From assembly GCA_964017045.1 (NCBI GenBank), contig OZ024808.1, forward strand, positions 7,573,284 through 7,637,283: a DNA stretch of 64,000 nucleotides, written 5' to 3'. Positions within the stretch are counted from its first letter, which is position 1. Each line of letters starts with the position of its first letter. Positions 24,791-34,536 of the stretch are shown here, in pieces. Source of the DNA: Omphiscola glabra (lineage: Eukaryota > Mollusca > Gastropoda > Lymnaeidae). The position numbers were made by a program, and so were the translations under genes. The notes beneath the pieces are model-generated. The model did not search any database. It saw only the letters and a program-made list of their open reading frames with translations, and was not told the DNA's origin.

Positions 24791-25705
24791 GTCATCAGTA
24801 TCTTGGTTACCCCCCTGTTTGGACCAATGAAAATCGGTAAAATAATTATAATAATAGAACTAAGGAATATCCTACACACATTACGGTTGTGGATCCGATT
24901 ATTTGACGCAATTATATTTACTGACTACGATTCTAAATTATAAAAAAACTGCTTAAATTTACCTTTACATTGATATATAATAATAGCATATTATGCTATT
25001 TAAAAATAGTTTTTTGAGGTCTCAAACATGGGATATGTATGAATTTTATTTCTTTCTAAAATTAGGTCAATTTTTAAAGTGGGGTGGGGTGTTAAATATC
25101 AGTTGTTTCACAACAAATCTTTTAAAAAGTAGTATACATTTATGTGTAATCGAATCTAAAAATGTTAATCTTCGTAAAAATGAAAACAAAAAAAAATGGA
25201 TAATTTTTGAAAAATTAAGATATTTTCAGGCGCCTACCCCCTTAAATCGTTAATGATTTTGAATTGATGGCACGTAAAAGTCATGTCCTTCTCTTGTAAA
25301 GTGGCCCCATGGTGGAACGCATGTTTGCTACAATTTACCGTTTAAAGCAAACTCTTGTTTACATGTGTGGCTATGGTTTTTATTATTATTATTTTCCCAC
25401 GCAACTTACTCTATAATATTTTTAAAGTATCCCCAAATAGTCTTTCACTCACTAATGCTTCTACGCCCCTGACTACAAACTCATCCCTCCATCCACAACA
25501 TCAGCCACCCCCAACATCAAACCAGGTCTTTAAGTTCCCAAATGTTCTCTCCTCAACCTATTTTTTTTAACCAGCCCTCTTTTTTGGTTTCCGCCGTTCG
25601 TCAGCCGTGCATTAAACCCATCGTCTCCCGTCCCTTGTAAACTACAATCATACATGTCCTTCCCCTACCCTATATCTATGTCAAAACATATCATTATCGA
25701 AGTGG

Positions 25706-25933
25706 CTATTGGTAAACGGCTACCAGAATTGAGAGGTTGGGATTAAAAAAACGAGACGGATGTCATTTGTAGTAGTTTATTTTAGTTAAAATGGAAAAAA
25801 ATAAGTTTACAATCGTATAGTACACTCAATTATCTTTCATTTGATACCTCATTCGGTCTTACGAACCCAACAATAATATTTTAAATCGTTTTTTAATCCC
25901 AACCTCTCAATTCTGGTACCCGTGTACCTATAG
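25706..25933. mobile_element. MITE family B, full copy, about 228 bp
   Basis: Terminal inverted repeats of roughly 45 bp contain TACCAGAATTGAGAGGTTGG. The right end mirrors it as CCAACCTCTCAATTCTGGTA. A second copy lacking the left end is at 36060-36238. Target duplication not resolved. Confidence 0.7.
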
Positions 25934-26420
25934 GTGCAGCCTATCATTATATTGCATGACAGGATACATCAAGGTATAGCCTCGTATGTCTTGGGGTTTT
26001 CATTATTTGCAATTCTTGACGCTATAAGCCATAGGGCTTGTCATTTTTCTCAGACCGGAAAACGCCATAGCACACTACGTAATGCTACTATTTATAGAAC
26101 GTCACCTATCTCCTAGCGGCATCTCCTTATTCTTCTGTTTCACAATTCCACCAGGTCTCTTTTAAACCCCAACTAATTCATCGCTTTTACCTTACCCTCG
26201 GAGAAATCATGAAATAGTAGAGCAAGGTATGTGGAAGTTATCACCTTTTGTTACATCCCTCCCCATCAATATCTCAGTGCTCTACGCCAAAGCCGGAAGC
26301 ATCTCCCCGATATCCCTTCTCCCGAGCCTTACCGACCCCCATCACCCATTGACCACTGAGCTGCTAGCATACGAATCTAGTCTTCTCCTCAGGTCAAAAC
26401 TTTTCATGTAAAATATACAC
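25934..26420. other. Intergenic region, no gene seen
   Basis: A comparatively C-rich stretch with short spurious frames; possibly the decayed 3' end of the adjacent retroelement. Confidence 0.4.
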
Positions 26421-26869
26421 TTGTTTCCTTATTTATGCCTCTTACACCGTCATAGGCCGCCTACAAGAGTTTACCATTCAACCCGGTCCGGTACGTTCCT
26501 TTCCCGTTGCTTCCAGGTGTATCTCCTACTTTGTGTGTCTTACTCCAGCTCGCGTCTCCGTGTATTCTTAGGGTTTCTTCACATTTTCCCTATGGATTCC
26601 ATGTTAGGGATTGTCTGGGGGTTTTCGGATAGTGTGCCCTATCCACCTCCATATGGTCTTCATCAATAGGCTCCTGGTATCTCCTTTTCAATAAGTCTTT
26701 GTTGGTGATGGTGTTTGGCCACTTGATGCTCAGGATCTTTCTAAGGCAAGCGTTTATGAAGGTCTGTACTTTCTGCGCAACGCTCTTTTTTTTTCTCCGA
26801 GTTTCGGCTCCATAGAGTAGGACTGTTTTGACATTTGTGTTGAAACCACACAACTTTTTCAATTATCCA

Positions 26870-27200
26870 TAGACTATAAGCCACAGTATTTAGCCCAGTA
26901 TTTTCCAACCTTTTGGGCCCCACGCTCCTTCTGAGCTTAAAACAAAGATTTCATATCTTCCCAGTCCACCCACTTAGAGGTAAAAAAAAAAAAAAAAAAA
27001 AAAAAGGGAAGTCTACATTGAGACGTAAGGAAAGTTTGAATTTCAATTTAGCGATCTATTTATAGACCGCGATATTCTACGTTGTAGTATATAAAACTTA
27101 CAATAAGAGAAATATATTTGTATTACAATATTTAAAGAAATAACAATGGTCAAAATTAAATAGCGTTTCTACATCATCCCCCCCCCAACCCCAATTTTTT
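26870..27200. mobile_element. Insertion splitting the reverse-transcriptase remnant
   Basis: Begins near CAGTATTTTCCAACCTTTTG (26900), a hAT-like end, and includes a 23 bp A run (26983-27005) and a C run near 27180. It separates METKA from LLYGAETR, which are adjacent in intact relatives. Boundaries are approximate. Confidence 0.4.
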
Positions 27201-27261
27201 AATTAATCTTTAATTGGCCGGGCTTTGGTCTCCATCTTTACTCGTGGGTGTCTTAGAAGCT

Positions 27262-27500
27262 TGATGATTTTGTAGTTGAAGATGACTTCATTTGGTAGCT
27301 GACTTGATTCGGTAGCTGACTTGATTCGGTAGCTGACTTGATTTGGTAGCTGACTTGATTTGGTAGCTGACTTCATGTGGTATTTGACTTGATTTGGTAG
27401 CTGACTTGATTTGGTAGCTGACTTGATTTGGTAGCTGACTTCATGTGGTATCTGACTTGATTCGGTAGCTGACTGCATTTGGTAGCTGACTTCATTTTCT
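27262..27500. repeat. 17 bp minisatellite inside reverse-transcriptase sequence
   Basis: About 14 copies of GGTAGCTGACTTGATTT. It sits between codons for NEVSYQ and LLRHPRVK, showing that it expanded from retroelement coding sequence. Confidence 0.85.
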
Positions 27501-27607
27501 CGCTGCACTCTTGTCTCTATCTCTGTATCCCTTTTTCGGTGAAAATGTTTCCAAGATATTTAAACTCCTAGCTTTGACGGAGCAGCTGACCACTGATTGT
27601 TAAATCT

Positions 27608-27830
27608 GGTTTTCAGGAACAACCTACTGAAGTGACCTTGGCCTAATGAAATGACCTCTGCCTACTAAAACGACACCGTCTACTGAAATGACCTCAGTCT
27701 ACTAAAATAACATCGGCCTACTGAAATGACTTCAGTCTACTGAAATGACCCCGGTCTACTGAAATGACATCGGCCTACTAAAATGACCACCGTCTACTGG
27801 AGTGACCTCGGTATTAGCTTTTGTTATTTC
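27608..27830. repeat. 19 bp minisatellite inside reverse-transcriptase sequence
   Basis: About 11 diverged copies of CTACTGAAATGACCTCGGC, placed in the same retroelement remnant just upstream of its ISGQLL block. Confidence 0.8.
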
Positions 27831-27850
27831 CATTCCATTAAGTTCCCAAT

Positions 27851-29028
27851 ACTCGGAATATCAACATGGAAATAAATAAAATTTTAAGCTGTTTTTTTTA
27901 AAAATATGATAAAAAGGGACAATTATTATTAATATTAGTCTATATTTTCATTTTTCTGGAAATAAATATAAAGCATGAATTATAGAGTATTCAAAGTATA
28001 AAAGTTTCTATTTTCTATATGCATAACTCAGGGAATAAAAGCCCCACAATTTGTATACTTCAAGCTGCCTCTTTAAAAGTTTTAAAAGTTGACGCCCACT
28101 GATTTTCAAAATGTATGTAATTTTTTTATTTTTTTGTTGCTTTTATTCGCGAGGTCCTAGTTCTTATTTAAAAAAAAATAATAATAAAAAAAGTCAGGCA
28201 AACTAAAAACACGGAAGCCCATAACAAGATTTTGCTTTCGCCATTTAAAGAAATAATAATGTCGAATGCAAACGGAATAATTCTACGTAATTGAAAGATG
28301 AAATAGTCTGAAACACTTTGTTTTTAAATAATATTAAACCTTAGCTATACTTGGTTTAAAAACGTGTATAATAAATATTATTGTTCTCAAAATCAAATGG
28401 TGTTCACAAACAGCAGCTCGTAGTTAGAATGACAATGAACCCCAGTGACGTCATGTGTCGTAAGAATGTTTCTCCATAATGGATTTTCCCGTTAAGCCAT
28501 GCATGATTCTCTGACCACCCTTTTGAAATCTGACCCCGGAGGCCACCTCTGAAATGTAAAATTTTGAGAATTTTTTAATTTTTTTTAGGTATATCGTAGT
28601 GATATCAGCTTCCCTATTAAGTAGTACCAGTATCAAATTTGAAGTTTCTATTTTGATGGAAAATGACGTATTTTCCATTTTAAAGAAAATCAAGAAGGCC
28701 CCCCTCCCCCCTTTCAAGCACTCTAGGCGGATTTTTTAAATATATATTTTTTTTAATGGATCTTGGCGGTATCAGCCTCAAAGGGGTTAAGTTTCAAGTT
28801 TCTTTAAGGTTGTCTGGAAGTGGTCCATAATTGATCTCGATATATAAATATCACCACACTTGTTTTTTGGTAGTATGTTTCTGTATGGTGAATAATAAAA
28901 TCAAGTTTGGTTGATAAATAAATATGAACAAATGTGGATATGCGCACATAGTCACATAGGACCGGATCAGTGTCCCTCAGACACTGTAGGGTGGACTGGA
29001 CCATCATTTTTTTTAAATGTATGAACGA
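27851..29028. other. Intergenic region, no gene seen
   Basis: AT-rich with no supported exon. A TTTTTTAAATATATATTTTT tract lies near 28730. Confidence 0.5.
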
Positions 29029-29275
29029 AATATATGCACGCTGCACATATTTCAATTCTATGCAGACCACACATATCTCAGTTTTATCCACACTGCACAT
29101 ATCTCAAGTCTATGCACGCTGCCCATATTTCTGTTCTATGCACACTGCACATATCTCATTTCTATGCATACTGCACATATCTCATTTCTATGCACACTGC
29201 AAATATCTCTGTTCTATGCACACTGCTCATAGCTCTGTTCCATGCACACTGAACAAATCTCAATTCTATGCACAC
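29029..29275. repeat. 26 bp minisatellite
   Basis: About nine copies of a unit with TCTATGCACACTGCACATAT then CTCATT. A G run follows at 29290. It creates repetitive open frames (AHISFLC-like) that are not genes. Confidence 0.9.
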
Positions 29276-30964
29276 ATATTATTTGTAGTGGGGGGGGGGC
29301 ATATTAAAAAGGAATAACAAATATATCCAAAAATAAACTTAATAGTATTTCAAAATAAGTATGGCTAATGAGATGATCTATGTCTGGTTCCATATGTGTC
29401 ACTGCTGGTCAGGTACCCTTACGGCGGCCAGGCAAGCCAGATTAAGGAACTGTAGTTTGCCCTGCTTTAGATAATGGATGGAATTAAAACATTATTAGTG
29501 TAGAGCTGTCATAAAAAATTGTGTTTGTTTTGGGCGCACAAATAAACAGTAACAGTGATTTAAAAAAAAATAATATATATATATATATCACGAACCAACT
29601 GAAACAATCAAAATATGATTTGCCATGATGGATTTTTTGTACGTATTTATTAAATTCTTACATTGAATGCCCAACACAAGAAAAGCAAGTTGAGAAAATG
29701 AGTTACAGTTGGTATTCTTAAGTAATAGTTTATTTATTAAAAAAGTAGCCTAAACGCAAATAAAATTTATTGTTAATTAATATAACCCAAAAAGCATGTA
29801 ACCCCCCACCCAAAAAAAAGCCGCACGGGGTGGTCGCCCCATCCCCCTTTTTTACGCTCGCCACTGGTAACAACAATTATTGCGTATGCGGCTTCCGAAA
29901 AAATGGAGGGATAACCTGTTTGAAAAACCAAGGAGATAACAATGTTTGTCTCCCTTGTATTATTTCGAACGTCTTGAATTTTTTTTTCTGATTGTATTGA
30001 CAAATATCTATAAGATGACGCGTTATTTTAAGTAGATTTCTTTATTTTCTGGGAATTTTTTTTAATTTTTTAAAAATTGTCCAGTTAGGAATATTTTGTG
30101 TGCATTCGGTACAATGCTAATGAATGCATTTAATTTTAAGTAATCTTTGACTACATTAATAAATAGCTAATTCGCACTAAGGATCAAGTGAAGAAATTAA
30201 ACACACACTAAAATTATTACTCCGAAATAAATATATATTTTTTGCATGAACTTAGTTAGGAATAAAAACAATCTTTATTGAATCTTAAAATTAAATCGAA
30301 AATATATGAAAATGATACTTAATTTAGAAGCTCATGGCACCCCCCCCCCCCCACACACACACACACAAAAAAAAACAACAAAACAACCCGAATTCATTAG
30401 TCCAGGCCCTTCAAACTCATACTTCTAACCAAAACCCAATACTTGTCAAAACTCATAAGTTTGTACTTTCCACTACAACCCCATATCATCCCTCAAACCT
30501 CTTTTATTCACACTTTCCACTAATCACATATTGTACTTAAAACCACATAGGCCCTACTCCCTCAAACCGCATCAGGACGGTGACAAGTAAAAGCTGCGCA
30601 CGGCGCAGCCAAAACATCTCCCGCCATTTTCAAAAATACTTGTATCGGTTCTTCATATCTTCCTTTTCTACAATAGTTAGAGAGTTAGACTGGGAGACAG
30701 GGAGAGGGTAAAAAAAGGTAGGTAAAATGAAAAATGCATTTATAACATTTTCATGTAACAAATAACGTTTTCGTTTAATCCAATATTTCTGCGATTTAAA
30801 TTATTGTTATTATTTTTTAAACGAATGTTGTACTGAATAAATTCGAATCTGTGATTAATATTTATAAACATTGAGCAGGAATTTTGTGACTACCCTGTTT
30901 ATGCACTTATCACATACATTTTAAGGACAGACGAGAAAAGATCCGCCTAACATTCTTATATAAA
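29276..30964. other. Intergenic region, no gene seen
   Basis: Contains TA-rich runs (29572-29588) and a C run leading into (AC)n at 30337-30366. A direct CTCTCC-poor spacer precedes the next repeat. Nothing gene-like. Confidence 0.5.
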
Positions 30965-31424
30965 GTGGTCATGGGGCTTATTCCGGCCATCCCAGCAAAC
31001 AATTATCTCACCCCACAGAAGCCAGGCCATCCCAGCAAACAATCATCTCACCCCACAGAAGCCAGGCCATCCCAGCAAACAATTATCTCACCCCACAGAA
31101 GCCAGGCCATCCCAGCAAACAATTATCTCACCCCACAGAAGCCAGGCCATCCCAGCAAACAATTATCTTACCCCACAGAAGCCAGGCCGATTAATTAGAG
31201 CCAAACAGTCACTTAACACTGACTTAACATCTGACAACCCCATGAGAAATTACACCCGAAACAATAACAGATGCTTCACTGTGCCTCGGAGTAACACAGT
31301 GCAACATAAGCAGTCATTCTTTCCACGCACCATAATTGCTTGGAACAACCTGGACAATACCGCCGTGAACTCGACAACGATCGAAAGCTTCAAGGCCGCC
31401 CTGGCATCTGCTAGGAGCCGTTAG
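30965..31424 (+). pseudogene. Non-LTR retrotransposon C-terminal remnant with internal minisatellite
   Basis: The plus strand reads IPANNYLTPQKPG, then after the repeat LTSDNPMRNYTRNNNRCFTV, QSFFPRTIIAWNNLDNTAVN and IESFKAALAS with a stop at 31422. FFPRTIxxWNNL is the conserved C-terminal signature of a LINE polymerase protein. No catalytic region is present. Confidence 0.8.
30985..31190. repeat. 40 bp minisatellite within a LINE coding remnant
   Basis: Five copies of a unit starting GCCATCCCAGCAAACAATTA. 40 is not a multiple of 3, so successive copies are read in different frames. The flanking reading frame shows the unit came from the IPANNYLTPQ segment of the element. Confidence 0.9.
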
Positions 31425-32382
31425 ATTGGCAACATCGCTTCCCCAACCGTTGCACATATGCCATTTTATGGATGCAGCAACGTACCGAACCAGAACCGTG
31501 TATAAACAGTAATTCAGTTTCGTGCAAATATCCGAGTTTGTATTTTCATTTTACACAAAAGTCGTGCAGCTAGTATTAACCCTGCTTTAGGCACGACTGA
31601 AGGAGAGATAATTACAGATCAAGGAGATATGCATGATTAAATGTATATGCTTTTAATACTTAATGTCCTAATGTGCACACTAAGAACCCCCCCCCCCCCC
31701 CCGATCACTTGTGCGTAGGCTTCCTCGCAGTGTATTTTTAGAACCAGACTATTGAACACTATGTATACGGAGAAGAACCATCGATTGATCAATACATTAA
31801 AAAAAAAAGCAAGGCACCAGGGTCGCCGCCGGAGTTTTCATTTTGTCAGTGTTTACCGCCTTCGGGAGTCCTACTCCAGATTGTTCTTATGGGGTTGTCT
31901 CCCTTAGGCGGCAGAGGATTGCAATCAGATTCCTCTCTTAGATGAGTAAGAAAACCAAGGTTGACGACGACCATCCACACATATTTGTATCGACATACTT
32001 GACCTCACAGCAATCCAGTCACCAATTATTGCAAATAATTAGTGGAACAAGATATGTTTAGGAATGAAAAAAAAAATCAGGACAAAGAACTTTAGGACAC
32101 ATTCATTGGCGTAGCAAGGGTTGGTGCCATCCGGGCGGGTCAAGCTCCCCCCCCCCCCCCCACACACACACTTCCTTTTTGTATCGAAAAAAAAACTCTG
32201 CAGTTGGCCGAAAATATCGCTCTTCAACTTCAATGTAAAGAAAACAGCGACCACCGAGGCGAGCCGCCCCCTCCACACCCCCTCCCTGCGCAACTGGACA
32301 GATTGTATTCACCACATATTGAATACACTGTGACCTTAAAAAAACGCCACTTCTTGAAATAAACAACAAAGAAATCGATAAC
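31425..32382. other. Intergenic region, no gene seen
   Basis: Likely LINE 3' UTR to about 31560. C runs at 31687-31702 and 32148-32161, the latter followed by (CA)n. Confidence 0.5.
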
Positions 32383-32908
32383 AAATGAGTTTGAAAGGTA
32401 GACTACTTTGTGACTTACGATACTGTATTGTATAATTAAGATAACATATTATGAGTTTGAAAAAGTAGACAACTTTGTGACTTACGATACTGTATTGTAT
32501 AATTAAGATAACATATTATGAGTTTGAAAAAGTAGACAGCTTTGTGACTTACGATACTGTATTGTATAATTAAGATAACATATTATGAGTTTGAAAAAGT
32601 AGACAGCTTTGTGACTTACGATACTGTATTGTATAATTAAGATAACATATTATGAGTTTGAAAAAGTAGACAGCTTTGTGACTTACGATACTGTATTGTA
32701 TAATTAAGATAACATATTATGAGTTTGAAAAAGTAGACAGCTTTGTGACTTACGATACTGCATTGTATAATTAAGATAACATATTATGAGTTTGAAAAAG
32801 TAGACAGCTTTGTGACTTACGATACTGCATTGTATAATTAAGATAACATATTATGAGTTTGAAAAAGTAGACAGCTTTGTGACTTACGATACTGCATTGT
32901 ATAATAGT
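32383..32908. repeat. 67 bp minisatellite, highly homogeneous
   Basis: About 7.8 copies of a unit containing GAGTTTGAAAAAGTAGACAG, TTTGTGACTTACGATACTG and TATTGTATAATTAAGATAAC. Copies are nearly identical; a T-to-C change marks the last three. Confidence 0.92.
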
Positions 32909-34269
32909 TATTATTTTTTTAGAATATGCTACAGCACGGCAAAAAGTGGGTGAGGGGAGGAGGAAGATGTGGAACAACTGTGAACGGTAATATGAGACTT
33001 TTATTCCCTGTCAACAGCAGGTGCTCAATGCATTAGGGTAAATGTTGATATGACCCATTGTATCAATGCTCATTTCGTGCTTGCTGGAACTCCGGCGACG
33101 GCAATTGAGGTTTGTGTCGATTCTATTATTTTTTATATGCAAAAGCATGTTAAAATATTGTGAAGTATCTTGTTAAAAAATATTATTCGCCATACACATA
33201 TTTACGTCATTAATTTATGTGTATTCAATTTACATTCACCTGCAACGCTTCTTTTGGTTTTATTACGACTCTATTAAAGACAAATTCAACCTTGAAGATT
33301 TCAATGGTCGTAAATTAAGAATAATGCCACACGGCACTTATCTTCGTCATTTTAAACGCTCTATTCTAATATAATGTTTAAATAATTATTTGCAGGTGGT
33401 GTGGGAAGGTTTTGGAGGCTGCATACAACCCCTGCTCTAGATAGAAAAAGATCTTGTCACCTAAAGGGGTTTTATGCAATAAATTAGATTTAGAGACGCT
33501 GTTTAATAATAGTGTTGCCCAAAAGCAGCCATTAGGATAGTTTGACTGAGATCCAGAGGCGTAGCTAATGGCGGAAGATGGGGGAGAGATATCCCCCGGG
33601 GGTATCATAATGGTCTTTGGTGGTATTAAATGGATGAAAATAATTAGTTTCAGAGTTGAGGTGGGCGTAAAAATGAATCCTTTGGGCGCAAACACTCTAG
33701 CTACGCCACTGCTGAGACTCATGACTTAAGAGTGAGATTACACAAACCCTTGTTTGGTAATCAGCCAAAGTTTGCCATTGAAATTTGGTAGCTTGCATAT
33801 TAAATTCTATAGGCAACGTAGCCTACTGATTGAAAAATTTAAATTATTTGCACTTTTTGGGTTGCCACGAATTTCGTTTTAAAATGTAGAAATATGTCAA
33901 GCTAGAAGTGAGAGAATTTTTTTTTTTTAATGAAGGCCTACATTGTGTAAGAGAGATGCTTCTTTCATAAACTTGTATTTGGTTAGTAAAATATTACTCC
34001 TCTAGGGATTATTCAGCGCTTCTTACACTTTTGCCCTAATAAGCTTAATTGCTTCAAATAACAAATTATCTCTTAAATTAATTTATATGAGAATTAAATT
34101 GTCGAAATTGCACTCTCTTTTTTGTCCTACATAGTGTAGTCTAATAAAAAATATTTCTTCATTAAGTTGATAGTTTACGATAATATCCGCTATTTTTATT
34201 CACAAAGTAAAGTTAATTTTTAAAAAATAGAAAGAGAGCTGGGGTCTACTAGGGAGGTGACATTTACAT
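32909..34269. other. Intergenic region upstream of DOLPP1
   Basis: No exon seen. At 33540-33720 there is a repeat fragment with AGGCGTAGCTAATGG and CTAGCTACGCCACTG at its two ends, an inverted pair typical of a small MITE. Confidence 0.5.
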
Positions 34270-34272
34270 TAA

Positions 34273-34445
34273 GGGTCGGTTCACACGGTCAAATTTCGCG
34301 TCAAATTGTTGTATGAACGCACTATTTGGTGCGTGGTCTATTTTTTGTGGAAGTTGATCAAATAGTAATTTGAAAGTTGTGACGAGGCTTCAAACACGAA
34401 TTGCATCAAATGCTTGAAGGAAAATTTGATCGTGTGAACCGACCC
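34273..34445. mobile_element. PIF/Harbinger-type MITE upstream of DOLPP1
   Basis: Terminal repeats GGGTCGGTTCACACGGTCAA and, mirrored, GGGTCGGTTCACACGATCAA, flanked on both sides by TAA (34270-34272 and 34446-34448). The 3 bp TWA duplication and GGG ends fit PIF/Harbinger. The right end is 92 bases from the DOLPP1 start codon, so it is in or at the promoter/5' UTR. Confidence 0.8.
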
Positions 34446-34536
34446 TAAGAGAAATGAGAATGAGTAACTGACAGAAGATTTCTTCGTAACAGAACCGTAG
34501 CCTTATGTCGGCGCATGCGTGAATCTGCAATCAACA

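Larger units (their letters stand above)
22484..25241. mobile_element. TTAA-flanked DNA element, about 2.76 kb, Kolobok-like termini
   Basis: Left terminus GGGGGTAGGCTACC and right terminus (reverse complement) GGGGGTAGGCGCCT share about 10-11 bp. Each is flanked outside by TTAA (22480-22483 and 25242-25245). A TTAA duplication with GGG ends suggests Kolobok. The interior has no intact transposase; degenerate minus-strand sequence at 23290-23950 could be its relic. The short inverted repeats make this tentative. Confidence 0.4.
26421..27850 (-). pseudogene. Non-LTR retrotransposon reverse-transcriptase remnant, interrupted
   Basis: Minus-strand fragments in order: LNGMEITKANTEVT (about 27840), ISGQLLRQS and EFKYLGNIFTEKG (27580-27510), IETRVQRENEVSYQ, then LLRHPRVKMETKA (27250-27215), then VLLYGAETR and QTFINACLRKILSIKWPNTI (26830-26710), and a decayed C-terminus. 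These are conserved C-terminal reverse-transcriptase blocks of animal LINEs. The frame is broken by stops, by two minisatellites (27262-27500 and 27608-27830) and by an insertion at about 26870-27210. Confidence 0.8.

Noticed and set aside
28970..29317. 115-codon plus-strand frame with YAHCTYL/AHISFLC repeats
   Set aside because: It is a reading of the 26 bp minisatellite in several frames, with no splice or start signal and no family match.
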